This document shows positions 52,438 through 61,222 of a stretch of 64,000 nt of DNA, in pieces (the stretch's first letter is position 1; each line of letters opens with the position of its first letter). Below the pieces are notes generated by a model. It worked only from the letters and a program-made list of their open reading frames with translations, was not told the DNA's origin and searched no databases. This stretch comes from Salininema proteolyticum (GTDB lineage: Bacteria > Actinomycetota > Actinomycetes > Mycobacteriales > Micromonosporaceae): contig NZ_JBHUNX010000001.1 of assembly GCF_042685645.1 (NCBI RefSeq), forward strand, positions 124,001 to 188,000. Reading direction: 5' to 3'. Made by a program: the position numbers and the translations under genes.

Positions 52438-53676
52438 TCAGCCGGCTGAACCGAAGGCCAGGACCACCCGGGCCCCGCCCGACGGCGACCGCTCGATACG
52501 AAGCTCGCCGCCGGTGGACTCGACCGTGCGGCGGGCGATGTCCAGGCCCAGGCCCGTGGAGCCGCCGCTGGACCGTCCGCGCACGGCCTCCAGCTCGGAG
52601 AAGCCGGGGCCGGCGTCGTCCGCGACGAACTCCCCCTCTTCCGTCACCGTCAACTCGATCGCCGTGCCGTCGGGAGTGTGGGAGAACGCGTTGTCCAGCA
52701 GCGTGTCCACCGCCGCACCGATGTCCTCGCGGCTGGTGGCGATGGGCAGGGGACCCATCGGTGCCCGCAGGGTGAAGCGCCGTCCGGAGTCCTCCGCCAA
52801 GGGCTTCCAGAACTCGAAGCGGTCGGCGGCCACCGACACGAGGTCCGCCGAAGGCAGCGCGCCCTCCCGGTCGGGGCGCCGCGCCGAGCGGATCATCTCG
52901 TCGATATAGGTGTTCAGGACGCCGATCGAGGCCCTGAGCCGGGCGGCCAGGTCCGGGTCGTCGGTGCCGTCCGCGTTGAGCCGCAGAGCGGTGAGGGGCG
53001 TGCGCAGCTGGTGGGCCAGGTCGGCCGTCTCCTCACGCTGCGCTTCGAGCAGGGTGCCGATCCGCTCGGCCAGCCGGTTGAACTCCCGGCCGACCCGGCG
53101 CAGCTCCTTGGTCCCGCCGGGCTCCACTCGCGCGGAGAGGTCGCCCTCCGCGAGGCTGTCCGCCGCCTTGGCCAGGTCGACCGTCGCGCGCACGATGATC
53201 CGGGCGATCCTGTCGGCCATGAGGACGCCCAGGAGCACCAGCAGGGCCGAGATGGCCGTGAGGACGGCGATCGCGCGGTTGGCGTCCAGGTAGATCGTCT
53301 CGTAGGGAAGCTGGTGCTGCACGACGAGGGTCCCCTCGCCCTCCCACTCGACCGGCGTGAAGACCTCGATGCGGCTGTCCAGCTCCACAGCGAACGCCTT
53401 GCCGCTCTTCGCGAGCCGGACGCTCGGAGTCGTCACGGCCCCGAGCGTCTTCGACCCGTCGGGGAAGAAGACATGGACGTTCCAGAAGGGCTTGAACCTC
53501 TCCGGCGGGCCGTCGTAGGTGCTCGCCTCGGCGGCGGCCGTGCGGGCCTGGTACGCGGCCTCGGCTATGGCCTGGTCCTTCGCCTGCACGTAGAGGACGA
53601 TCCCGACCGGGACCAGGAGGGCGATGAGGACCAGGCTCGTGGTCATGGCGACGAGGGCGTTCAGCTGCCTCCTCAT
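52438..53676 (-). CDS. Sensor histidine kinase (HAMP, HisKA-like, HATPase)
   Basis: 412 residues. TM1 ~10-31, an extracytoplasmic loop ~32-135 (FWNVHVFFPDGSKTLGAV), TM2 ~137-158, a HAMP segment (VDLAKAADSLAEGDLSARVE), H-box ADLAHQLRTPLTAL, N-box DTLLDNAFSHTP, G1 ADDAGPGF, G2 GSTGLGLDIARR. All phosphotransfer motifs are present. It overlaps the response regulator gene by 4 bp (ATGA), regulator first. Signal unknown. Confidence 0.93.
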   Translation of the reverse strand: MRRQLNALVAMTTSLVLIALLVPVGIVLYVQAKDQAIAEAAYQARTAAAEASTYDGPPERFKPFWNVHVFFPDGSKTLGAVTTPSVRLAKSGKAFAVELDSRIEVFTPVEWEGEGTLVVQHQLPYETIYLDANRAIAVLTAISALLVLLGVLMADRIARIIVRATVDLAKAADSLAEGDLSARVEPGGTKELRRVGREFNRLAERIGTLLEAQREETADLAHQLRTPLTALRLNADGTDDPDLAARLRASIGVLNTYIDEMIRSARRPDREGALPSADLVSVAADRFEFWKPLAEDSGRRFTLRAPMGPLPIATSREDIGAAVDTLLDNAFSHTPDGTAIELTVTEEGEFVADDAGPGFSELEAVRGRSSGGSTGLGLDIARRTVESTGGELRIERSPSGGARVVLAFGSAG

Positions 53677-54368
53677 CGGCCGCCGCCCTCGCCGGGCGCC
53701 TCCAGGCGGATCCCCTTCCCCCGCACGGTGTGCAGGTAGCGGGGGCTGCTCGCCGACTCGCCGAGCTTGCGCCGCAGCCAGGACAGGTGGACGTCCACCG
53801 TGCCCTCCGAACCCCCGGCGCCGTACTGCCAGACCTCGCTGAGGATATGATGCTTCGCCACGACCTTCCCGGCGTTCCGGGCCAGGAGCAGCAGCAGGTC
53901 GAACTCCCGCGCCGTCAGGTCGAGCTCGGTGCCGTCGAGCACGGCGCGCGAACCGTCGGGGTCGATCGACAACCCGCCCACGACGACGGTCCGGTCCTCG
54001 TCGTCGGGGGCGACGCGGCGCAGGATGGCGCGCAGCCGGGCGTCCAGCTGGGCCACCCCGAAAGGCTTCACTATGTAGTCGTCGGCGCCCCGGTCGAGGG
54101 CCTTGACCATGCTCGCCTCGCCGTCACGGGCGGTGACCACGACGATGGGGACGTCGCTCACCGAGCGGAGCATGGCGACGATCTCGAGGCCGTCCGAGTC
54201 GGGCAGGCCGAGGTCGAGGACGACGAGGTCGGGCGCCTCCTCGCGGACGGCGGCGATGCCGGGCAGGCCCTCGCCGCGCGGAGTCACGGAGTAGCCCTGC
54301 CGCCGGAGGCCCTTCACCAGGGCACGGCGGACCTCGGCGTCGTCTTCGACCACTACGACATGAGGCAT
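53673..54368 (-). CDS. OmpR/PhoB-family response regulator
   Basis: 231 residues from ATG 54368 (MPHVVVVEDDAEV). Receiver with Asp pair EDD, phospho-acceptor Asp in DLVVLDLGLPDSDG, Thr in VVTAR, Lys in YIVKPF. A C-terminal winged helix (LTAREFDLLLLLARNAGKVV, GSEGTVDVHLSWLRRKLGE, RTVRGKGIRLE). Partner of the kinase. Direct repeats at 54888-54906 are a candidate binding site. Confidence 0.94.
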   Translation of the reverse strand: MPHVVVVEDDAEVRRALVKGLRRQGYSVTPRGEGLPGIAAVREEAPDLVVLDLGLPDSDGLEIVAMLRSVSDVPIVVVTARDGEASMVKALDRGADDYIVKPFGVAQLDARLRAILRRVAPDDEDRTVVVGGLSIDPDGSRAVLDGTELDLTAREFDLLLLLARNAGKVVAKHHILSEVWQYGAGGSEGTVDVHLSWLRRKLGESASSPRYLHTVRGKGIRLEAPGEGGGR

Positions 54369-54413
54369 GGAACGAGTGTAGGCGAGCGCGTGAACACCCG
54401 TCATAATGGAACC

Positions 54414-54872
54414 GTGAGACGTGTCCTGACCTTGGCGGCCCTGTGGGCGGTGGTGGCGGCCTTCGCCGTGGGCGGGGGCTCCGCGATCGTCCTGTGGCTT
54501 CTGAACCGGGACCGGCCCGACATCTACAAGTCCCCGGACCAGGTGAAGACCGAACTGGACGCGCTGGCGGACGGGGAGAAGCTCGGCGAGTCCGAGAAGC
54601 AGATAAAGAACGACGGGGCCGTCCGGCTGACGACCGACGGCGGCGTCGTCTGGGTGCTCTGCGACGGGAACGCCGTCGACACGTTCGTGCCCTCGCCCGC
54701 GCTGGGATGGTTCGTGAGCAGCACCGGCGTCGTGACCGGCGGCAGCGGCCCGGGGGAGCAGAAGTACGCCGAGTTCTGGACCGACGACCAGGAGGAGTTC
54801 GACAGGCTGGAGTTCCAGTGCTCGGACGGGGAGGCGACCGAGTACTACGGGATCGGGACCCCGAACGATTAG
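54414..54872 (+). CDS. Small membrane-anchored protein, unknown
   Basis: 152 residues from GTG 54414. CATAAT at 54402-54407 seven bases before the GTG looks like a -10 for a leaderless transcript. One TM helix at residues ~6-28 (LAALWAVVAAFAVGGGSAIV), then a soluble extracytoplasmic domain (GAVRLTTDGGVVWVLCDGNA, EEFDRLEFQCSDGE) with two Cys. Divergent from the regulator gene by 45 bp. No family recognised. Confidence 0.65.
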   Translation: MRRVLTLAALWAVVAAFAVGGGSAIVLWLLNRDRPDIYKSPDQVKTELDALADGEKLGESEKQIKNDGAVRLTTDGGVVWVLCDGNAVDTFVPSPALGWFVSSTGVVTGGSGPGEQKYAEFWTDDQEEFDRLEFQCSDGEATEYYGIGTPND

Positions 54873-54887
54873 GGATGTTTAGACTTC

Positions 54888-54906
54888 GCTTAAGGTGCGC
54901 TTAAGG
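54888..54906 (+). promoter_or_regulatory. GCTTAAGG direct repeat, candidate response-regulator site
   Basis: GCTTAAGG occurs at 54888-54895 and 54899-54906 with exact 11-bp periodicity, the arrangement bound by OmpR-family dimers. It is 23 bp before the GTG of the lipoprotein hydrolase, close to the regulator gene. Confidence 0.55.
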
Positions 54907-54928
54907 CGGAACTCCGCACACTGCACCG

Positions 54929-55828
54929 GTGAAGAGAAGCGACACTGACACGCGGCCGAGCCTCGCGAGAGGACTGGCGCTCGGCATGATCACCGTATTC
55001 GCCCTGGCCTCCGCCGCCTGCTCCCCGGGCGGGTCCGCTGCGGAGGAGGGACCGCCGTTCGAGTTCCCCCTCGAAGAGGCCGGCCAGGACACGTCGGTAC
55101 AGGACGACGCCCTGGGCGAGGCGCTCTCCGCCATCCCCGGACAGTTCGCCGCGACCGTCTACGACCGCGACAGCGACCGGGTCCTGGCCGCCCACGACGC
55201 CGAGCGGCCCGAGGAGACCCAGTCGGTGGTCAAGATACTCATCGCCCTCGACGCCCTGGAACGCGGAGAGGACCCCGACACCGTCAACGAGATGCTTTCG
55301 CGGAGCGACGACGACCTGGCCAGCGAGCTGTGGGCGCGCGGAGGGGGCCCGGCCATTGTCGAGGCCCAGGCCCGGCGGATGGGCCTGAGCGAGACCGCGG
55401 CGCCCGACGACCCGGGGCGGTGGGGCGACACCCTCATGTCCGCCATGGACATCGTGACCGCCTACGAGTACGTGGAGACCGCCGTTCCGCCGGAACACGC
55501 CGAGGTCGTCCTCGCGGCCCTCGAGGACATCACCGACGTGGCCGCCGACGGCTTCGACCAGCGGTTCGGCCTGGCGGCCCTCGACGAGGGAGCCAAGGTC
55601 AAACAGGGCTGGGCCTGCTGCCTGCCCGACCGGGCGCTCAACACCACCGGAATCGTCGGCCCCGACGAGCGCTTCACCGTCGTCGTCCTCGGCAGCTGGC
55701 CCGAAAAGGTGCCGTACGAAGAGGCCAGAGTCCACCTCGACGCGGCCACCTCCGCCGCCCTGGCCCCGTTGGAAGAGGCGGAGCGGACGGACGCCGACCC
55801 CGATGAGGTTTCCTCCATGGCACCGTAA
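54929..55828 (+). CDS. Lipoprotein with class A beta-lactamase-like fold
   Basis: 299 residues from GTG 54929. Lipobox SAAC (ALASAACSPGG). The body resembles class A beta-lactamase/penicillin-binding folds: S-x-x-K as SVVK in EETQSVVKILIALDAL, a middle SDD (SRSDDDLASELW) where SDN is usual, and KQGW in the KTG position. Normal beta-lactamases have KTG and E166, which I do not see clearly. It may be a non-hydrolytic relative or cell-wall enzyme. Possibly controlled by the adjacent two-component system via the 11-bp direct repeat. Confidence 0.7.
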   Translation: MKRSDTDTRPSLARGLALGMITVFALASAACSPGGSAAEEGPPFEFPLEEAGQDTSVQDDALGEALSAIPGQFAATVYDRDSDRVLAAHDAERPEETQSVVKILIALDALERGEDPDTVNEMLSRSDDDLASELWARGGGPAIVEAQARRMGLSETAAPDDPGRWGDTLMSAMDIVTAYEYVETAVPPEHAEVVLAALEDITDVAADGFDQRFGLAALDEGAKVKQGWACCLPDRALNTTGIVGPDERFTVVVLGSWPEKVPYEEARVHLDAATSAALAPLEEAERTDADPDEVSSMAP

Positions 55829-55878
55829 TGCCATACTGCGGTGGACACCCCGAACGGCCATCGCATTGGGAGGACGGC

Positions 55879-57075
55879 ATGAGGCCACTGTCCTACGCCG
55901 GCGTCGCGATCATGGCGACCGCGCTGATCACCGTCCGACCCGCCGCAGTGGGAGAGCCGCCGACCGGCGCGGACCCCGACGTGTGCGGGCCCGCGACGAT
56001 CGACGTCGCCGACGTGCGGCCGGACGCCGAACCGGAGGGCGCCTTCCTCGACTACGCCGAGTCCACTCCGGACGGATGGACGGGGGCGGACTCGACGTAC
56101 TCGGTCCGCCTCCCCGACGGCGGCCTCCTCTGGCTGTTCTCCGACACCTTCCTCGGGCCGCTGAACGACGACGGCACCAGACCGGTCACCGCACCCCTGG
56201 TCAACAACAGCTTCGTCCTGCAAGAGGGCGACGCCTTCACCACCGTCCAAGGCGGAACGCCCTCGCGGCCCGAGGCGATCATGCCACCGGACCGGCCCGG
56301 CCACTGGTACTGGCTCGGCGACGGAATGATCTCGCACCAGGACGGCACCGACCACCTCCAAGTCGTGTTCCAGGAGTACCGGCGCTTCGGCGACGGCGAC
56401 TGGGACTTCCGCCTCGAACGCAACGCCGTGGCCACCTTCGCGCTGGACGACCTCACCGAACCCGTGCGCGTCGACGACCTGCCCTCGCAGGGCGGGGCCT
56501 GGGGATCGGCGCTCCTGCCGGCGAGCGAGAGCGGCGACGGGCACACCTACGTCTACGGCCTCCTCGATTCGGACGACGGCAAGACCCAGCGCATCGCCCG
56601 CGTCCCGGGCGAAGACCTGAGCGACACCGCGAACTGGAGCTACTGGAGCCCCGAAGGCTGGACGGACGACGAGAACGCCGCCGGAGCGGGACTCGCGGGC
56701 GTTGCCAACGAGTACTCGGTGACCCCCTGGAATGGCCAGTACCTGCTCCTCACCCAGGACACCTCCGTGCCCTTCTCCACCGAGGTCCGCGCCTACACCT
56801 CCTGCTCTCCCGCCGGGCCCTTCACCAACGGCACACTCGTGTACCGGATGCCGGAGACCGGGGCGGCGGGTTCCTACGGCGACAAGGACGTCTACGCCTA
56901 CAACGCGCACCTGCACGACACGCTCGCCGACGGCGACACCCTCGTCATGTCGTACAACGTCAACCACCTCGACAGCGGTGCGACGGAGGACAGCCCCCAC
57001 TACCGCGACCCCAGCATCTACAAGCCGCGGTTCGTCGAGGTCAGCCTCACCCCGGGAAATCCCCGCCAAACGTAG
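55879..57075 (+). CDS. Secreted DUF4185-like beta-propeller protein
   Basis: 398 residues from ATG 55879 with GGGAGG upstream, starting 50 bp after the previous stop. Signal peptide ~1-27. Repeating propeller blades with D-G motifs: LPDGGLLWLFSDTFLGP, WYWLGDGMISHQDGTDHLQV, YVYGLLDSDDGKTQRIARV, NGQYLLLTQDTSVPFST, MSYNVNHLDSGA. W-L-F-S-D-T-F and Y-N-V-N are typical of DUF4185/GH43-like five-bladed propellers. Probable extracellular glycan-acting enzyme or binding protein. Confidence 0.75.
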   Translation: MRPLSYAGVAIMATALITVRPAAVGEPPTGADPDVCGPATIDVADVRPDAEPEGAFLDYAESTPDGWTGADSTYSVRLPDGGLLWLFSDTFLGPLNDDGTRPVTAPLVNNSFVLQEGDAFTTVQGGTPSRPEAIMPPDRPGHWYWLGDGMISHQDGTDHLQVVFQEYRRFGDGDWDFRLERNAVATFALDDLTEPVRVDDLPSQGGAWGSALLPASESGDGHTYVYGLLDSDDGKTQRIARVPGEDLSDTANWSYWSPEGWTDDENAAGAGLAGVANEYSVTPWNGQYLLLTQDTSVPFSTEVRAYTSCSPAGPFTNGTLVYRMPETGAAGSYGDKDVYAYNAHLHDTLADGDTLVMSYNVNHLDSGATEDSPHYRDPSIYKPRFVEVSLTPGNPRQT

Positions 57076-57148
57076 ACCCGGGCCCGGGCCCGCACATAGA
57101 CTTCTCCTTGGACTTCATCCGCAGGCGACGAGGAGGGCGGCGAGGGGC

Positions 57149-58426
57149 ATGGGCAGCGGCGCGGACGTCATCACCGACACGCTCGAGACGATCCACGACG
57201 CGCTCGTGAGGAACCGCTCCGGAGAGGTCGCCTCCTACATACCCAAACTGGCGCAGGCCGACCCCGAGGAGTTCGCCATCGCGCTGGCCAGCGTCGGCGG
57301 CCACAGCTACCAGAGCGGCGACGTCGACGCGACCTTCACGCTGCAGTCGGCGTCCAAGCCCTTCGTCTACGCGCTCGCGCTGACCGAGCTGGGCTGGAGC
57401 GGGGTGTCGCCGTGGCTGCGCACGGAGCCCAGCGGCGAGCGCTTCGACGGCATCAGCCTGGAGCCGGGCACCGGGCGGCCCATGAACCCGATGATCAACG
57501 CCGGGGCCATGGTCGCCACCGCGCTCATTCCCGGCGCGGGGCCCGAGGAGAAGTTCGCCAAGATCCTCAATACGCTGTCCCGCTTCGCCGGGCGTCCGCT
57601 GGAGGTCGACGAGGAGGTTTTCGCGTCCGAAGTGGCCACCGGGGACCGCAACCGCGCGCTGGGCTACCTCATGCACGCCGCCGGGGCGCTGCCCGGAGAG
57701 GTCAACGAGACCGCCGACCTCTACTTTCGACAGTGCTCGGTGAAGGCCACCGTCGGCGACGTGGCGCTCATGGCGGCCACGCTCGCGGGCGGAGGGACTA
57801 ACCCGGTCACGGGCGAACAGGTCGTGCCGCCGCGGGTGGCTACGAAGGTCCTGGCCGTCATGGCGACGTGCGGGATGTACAACGCGTCGGGAGACTGGCT
57901 CGTCCGCGTCGGGCTCCCCGCGAAGAGCGGCGTCTCGGGCATCGTGCTGGCCGCCAGCCCGGGCCGGTCCGGCATCGCGGCCTTCAGCCCGAACCTGGAC
58001 TCGACCGGGAACACGGTGCGGGGGATCGCCGCCCTGCGCATGATCTCGGAGCGTTTCCGCCTGCACCTCATGCACAATCCCGCCACGGCGGGCTTTCCGG
58101 TCACGGTGGTCTCGGAGCCGGGGGCGGAGGTCGGCGTCGTCTCGGCGGAGGGAGTGCTCGACTTCTCGGTGGTCGAGAGGCTGATCAGCGCCTTCGGCGA
58201 GGCCCTGCCCGACCCGCCGGGAGCGCTCGTGTGCGACCTCTCCGAGATCGACGAGGCGGACCAGTTGGCGATCCAACTGGTGGGCGCGTCGTTGAAGCGG
58301 TTGTACGGAGAGGGGTACCGGATCGCCGTCATCGGGAACGTGCTGGAGGAACAGGAGTGGCCCTCGTTCGTGACTCGGGAGGCGGCGGTCGGCTGGGTCG
58401 TCTCGGAGCTGGAGGCGGGAGCCTAG
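57149..58426 (+). CDS. glsA: Glutaminase A with C-terminal STAS-like domain
   Basis: 425 residues from ATG 57149 with GGAGG-type sequence upstream. Residues 1-305 are glutaminase: IPKLAQADPEEFAIALASVG, the catalytic S-x-x-K in LQSASKPFVYAL, NPMINAGAM, the conserved TGDRNRALGYL, and a Ser/Gly-rich SGVSGIVLAASPGRSGIA. It converts Gln to Glu and ammonia. The last ~110 residues (GVLDFSVVERLISAFGE, ALVCDLSEIDEADQLAIQLV) look like a STAS domain, a known fusion in actinobacteria, perhaps nucleotide-regulated. Confidence 0.93.
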   Translation: MGSGADVITDTLETIHDALVRNRSGEVASYIPKLAQADPEEFAIALASVGGHSYQSGDVDATFTLQSASKPFVYALALTELGWSGVSPWLRTEPSGERFDGISLEPGTGRPMNPMINAGAMVATALIPGAGPEEKFAKILNTLSRFAGRPLEVDEEVFASEVATGDRNRALGYLMHAAGALPGEVNETADLYFRQCSVKATVGDVALMAATLAGGGTNPVTGEQVVPPRVATKVLAVMATCGMYNASGDWLVRVGLPAKSGVSGIVLAASPGRSGIAAFSPNLDSTGNTVRGIAALRMISERFRLHLMHNPATAGFPVTVVSEPGAEVGVVSAEGVLDFSVVERLISAFGEALPDPPGALVCDLSEIDEADQLAIQLVGASLKRLYGEGYRIAVIGNVLEEQEWPSFVTREAAVGWVVSELEAGA

Positions 58427-58525
58427 GGCGAGGGCGGTCGGCAGCGAGAAGTATCCCGAGACAGCCCCGCGGCGAGAGGTACCGGTCTTCGGCTGTTTCG
58501 CATGGCGGTCGGTTCTGCCGGTCGG

Positions 58526-58957
58526 TCACCGGTCGAGGCGGGCGCGATGGAGCCACAGTCCGAGTCCGCGAGCCGGCCAGACGGTCTTGAATCGAAGCGC
58601 GTAGAAAGCGCCGTTCCCCGCCAGGAGTAGCCCGGCCCCCGAGCACAGGGGAAAGGCGACCGAGGCCCACGTCGGGGCCGTATCGAAGCGTCCGCAATGG
58701 AGGTCTGCGACCGTCAGCCCCGCGCAGAAGACGATAATTCCTACGGTGGTCATGGCGAAGGCCGTCCGGCGGCGTTTGACTGCGGCGGCCGGCGCCGGAA
58801 CCTGGAATTCCATCCTCTCGCGACAGTTCGGGCACACCACCGACAACGGAACCGGTGGCTCTCCGTTCTCGGGAGGGGCTACCGCCGGCACTCGCTGCGG
58901 TGATCCATTCGAGCCCTGGAGGCGACAGTAGACCTTCAGACGGGGAGGGGTGTCCAT
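58526..58957 (-). CDS. Small membrane protein with N-terminal CxxC zinc knuckle
   Basis: 143 residues from ATG 58957. CPNCRERMEFQVPAP gives a single C-x2-C near residue 42; a second pair is absent, so metal binding would need a dimer or another ligand. Two TM helices follow (AMTTVGIIVFCAGLTVADLH, VAFPLCSGAGLLLAGNGAF). No family recognised. Convergent with glsA. Confidence 0.55.
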   Translation of the reverse strand: MDTPPRLKVYCRLQGSNGSPQRVPAVAPPENGEPPVPLSVVCPNCRERMEFQVPAPAAAVKRRRTAFAMTTVGIIVFCAGLTVADLHCGRFDTAPTWASVAFPLCSGAGLLLAGNGAFYALRFKTVWPARGLGLWLHRARLDR

Positions 58958-59195
58958 GTCTGAAATCCTACGTGTCGACCTGTGCTCTCACAATGGCCGG
59001 ACCGTCGTGGTCGAAGAGGCGGCCGCCCTCTCCTCGCTCCTCGATGGGGGACCCGTTCGATCCGGGTGGAGGACGGCCCTTTCCGGGGCCGTCGCACTTC
59101 AGAGATTTCCGAGGAATCTTCGCAGGTTGTGACCGTCGACGGTGCGGACGGCGGAAGGGGCGGGGCACTGCCAACACTCTGTCATACTCCGCTGT

Positions 59196-59534
59196 ATGGA
59201 CACGTTGCACCTGATCCTGCGCTACCTCCACCTGATCGGCTTCGCCGCCGTGGTGGGAGGCTGGCTCGCCGCGACGCTGGCGAAGAAGTACACCATCAAC
59301 ACGGCGATGCTCCTGGGCATCGCGACGCAGCTCGTCACCGGCATCATCCTCGCCGGGACGGCGGGCGCCGACGCGGACCACATGAAGATCGGCATCAAGG
59401 CCGGCCTGGCGCTGGTCCTGGCGATCATGATCGTCATCCCGTGGTGGAAGAAGCGCGACCCGGTCAACACGGGCCACTTCACGGCCATCGGAGTCATCTC
59501 CCTCATAACTGCGGGAGTGGCGGTCTTCGTTTGA
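59196..59534 (+). CDS. Small four-TM membrane protein
   Basis: 112 residues from ATG 59196; CATACT at 59183-59188 could be a -10 for a leaderless message. Four hydrophobic helices, starting YLHLIGFAAVVGGWLAATLA and ending VISLITAGVAVFV. The stop codon lies on the border of tnpB element 3: the insertion changed GTA-TGA into GTT-TGA, so the protein is unchanged although its terminator is now 1.5 kb away. Confidence 0.75.
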   Translation: MDTLHLILRYLHLIGFAAVVGGWLAATLAKKYTINTAMLLGIATQLVTGIILAGTAGADADHMKIGIKAGLALVLAIMIVIPWWKKRDPVNTGHFTAIGVISLITAGVAVFV

Positions 59535-60945
59535 CACCCTCTCCGCCGTAAACGGTGCTGTTGGGCAACGGACAAAACTCCCAGGCGAACCGGGAGCGCT
59601 GACAGGACGACCAGGCAGATCCTGGGCGAGCCTTGTCCGTTCTGTCCGTTGTCCAACAGCACCGTAATCGACGGGGATTCCCGGCTTGGCTTCCAGCATG
59701 GCTGTTAGCTCTACGGGAGGGTTCCTGCTTCGACGCGCTGTGCCCACGCTGTGCGGGTCTTACCTGCGCTCCACAGGCGTTTACAGCCTCCGCATGTCCT
59801 GCGGCGGCTTCGCGCGCGAGGCGTCGGCCTTCGCGGCGGATGTTGATTTCGGCGTTCACGTCCCTGTCCTGGACGGCCCCGCACCCGCACTCCCACCGGC
59901 GCACCCTGAGCCCTTCCAGCCCGGCCGGGCCGGTCAGCGCACCGCAGTCGGAGCACAGGCGGGTGGAGGGGAAGAACCTGTCCACCCGCACGAACGTCCG
60001 ACCTTCGCGGGCCGCTTTCGATTCCAGGCGGGAGAGGAACAGCCCGAAGCTCGCGTCCGCCACCGACTTCGCGGCACGGCCACGCGCCATGCCTTTGACG
60101 TTGAGATCTTCGGTGTAGATGCTTTGGTTCTCGGCAACTATCCGGTTGACCTGCTTGTCGATCCAATCGTTACGGGAGTGCTTGATCTTCTCATGGACCT
60201 TCGCGACCTTCAGGCGCGCTTTGGCCCGGTTGGCAGATCCCTTCTCCTTCCGGGAGAGGGACCGAGAAGCTTTCTTGAGCTTCCGCTCCAGGCGGCGAAA
60301 GAATTTCGGGGAGTCGATGGTCTTCCCGCCCCGCAGCACGGCAAACGACTTGAGGCCCAGGTCGATACCCGTCTCGCAGTCCTCCGGGAGCGGGTATTGG
60401 AGATCAGCGCCTTCCTCCAGGTCCACAACGAACGACGCGAAATACTTCCCGGTCGGGGTCTTCACGACCGTCACGGAGGACGGTTCGGACGGAAGTTCCC
60501 GCGACCAGGCGACCTTCAGGTCTCCGACCTTCGGCAGTCGCAGCCTCCCGTTGCCCAACACCGTGAACCGCGCAGCCCTGGTAAACCGAGCGGTCTGCAT
60601 GTTCGAACGCCGCTTGAACCGGGGCGGCCCGATACGCGGACCCTGCCGCTTCCCCTTGAGGGAGTCGAAGAAGTTCCGATAAGCGGTGTCGCAGTCGCGC
60701 AACGCCTGCTGCAAGACCACGGCGGAGACTCCACCCAGCCATGCGCGCTCAGGGGTCTTCTTGGCCTCAGTGATCAGGGATTTCGCCAACGAAACATACG
60801 AAGGGTACTTTTCCCCGGCCTCGTAGGCGGCACGGCGTGCGGCAATACCGTCGTTGTACACCGTCCGCGCACACCCAAACGTCCGCGCCAGAGCATTGCG
60901 CTGCGGAGCGGTCGGGTAAAGACGAAAACGGTACCGCAAGAACAT
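59503..60945 (-). CDS. tnpB: RNA-guided nuclease TnpB, copy 3, with read-through tail
   Basis: 480 residues from ATG 60945 (MFLRYRFRLYPT). RuvC motifs ETGIDLG, YTEDLNVKG, QDRDVNAEINI and the zinc module CSDCG ... WECGCG are intact. Diverged from copies 1 and 2, so an older insertion or different lineage. The normal stop is lost: the frame runs on through the MITE at 59554-59663 and 28 bp past the element end, adding about 50 unrelated residues. The core nuclease could still work, but the right end (omegaRNA part) is broken. Confidence 0.9.
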   Translation of the reverse strand: MFLRYRFRLYPTAPQRNALARTFGCARTVYNDGIAARRAAYEAGEKYPSYVSLAKSLITEAKKTPERAWLGGVSAVVLQQALRDCDTAYRNFFDSLKGKRQGPRIGPPRFKRRSNMQTARFTRAARFTVLGNGRLRLPKVGDLKVAWSRELPSEPSSVTVVKTPTGKYFASFVVDLEEGADLQYPLPEDCETGIDLGLKSFAVLRGGKTIDSPKFFRRLERKLKKASRSLSRKEKGSANRAKARLKVAKVHEKIKHSRNDWIDKQVNRIVAENQSIYTEDLNVKGMARGRAAKSVADASFGLFLSRLESKAAREGRTFVRVDRFFPSTRLCSDCGALTGPAGLEGLRVRRWECGCGAVQDRDVNAEINIRREGRRLAREAAAGHAEAVNACGAQVRPAQRGHSASKQEPSRRANSHAGSQAGNPRRLRCCWTTDRTDKARPGSAWSSCQRSRFAWEFCPLPNSTVYGGEGVKRRPPLPQL

Positions 60946-61096
60946 ACGAACAACATTACTTCCGGGGCCCGACAATACACCTGCGACGTATCGCGCGGGT
61001 CGGTTCCAGCGGTGACAGTAAATTGCCGCGCGCGGTTCCGAGCCGCTACACCTCCCGGCTGAAGCCGGGACCACTGCGCCTGATTCTGATAGCACG
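59531..61096 (-). mobile_element. tnpB-only IS200/IS605-type element, copy 3 (carries a MITE)
   Basis: Read on the minus strand: target TTTTCAT, then CGTGCTATC at 61096, a left hairpin CCCGGC-TTCA-GCCGGG, tnpB, and right end GGTGTCAA (59531). It landed directly behind the terminator shared by the subtilase and the small membrane gene. Removing it joins GTCTTCGT to ATGAAAAGC, restoring GTA-TGA. Confidence 0.85.
59554..59663. mobile_element. 110-bp MITE, second family member, inside tnpB element 3
   Basis: Ends GGTGCTGTTGGGCAACGGAC and, inverted, GGTGCTGTTGGACAACGGAC: 20-bp terminal repeats with one mismatch. The core differs from the copy at 14278. Flanks CCGTAAACG (59546) and CCGTAATCG (59662) match at 8 of 9, overlapping the terminal CC, so the duplication is less clean than in copy 1. 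It too sits in the loop of the right-end hairpin. Confidence 0.78.
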
Positions 61097-61099
61097 ATG

Positions 61100-61137
61100 A
61101 AAAGCGGAGGAGACGGTTTCCCGTCCCCTCCGCTTTT
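61100..61137. terminator. Shared terminator of the subtilase gene and the small membrane gene
   Basis: AAAAGCGGAGGAGACGG pairs with CCGTCCCCTCCGCTTTT, with one mismatch and a TTTC loop. A/T tracts on both sides make it bidirectional. tnpB element 3 is inserted at its left edge. Confidence 0.85.
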
Positions 61138-61222
61138 TCCATGCGCCCCCGAGGGCGCACACTCCTCGGGAGCCGGCGCGCCTACGGACTCAGAGCCCGT
61201 CACGTGCGCGCGGGTGAACGAC

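Noticed and set aside
52115..52909. 264-aa frame with a long G-L-R repeat
   Set aside because: Translation of the 9-bp minisatellite and of kinase antisense sequence.
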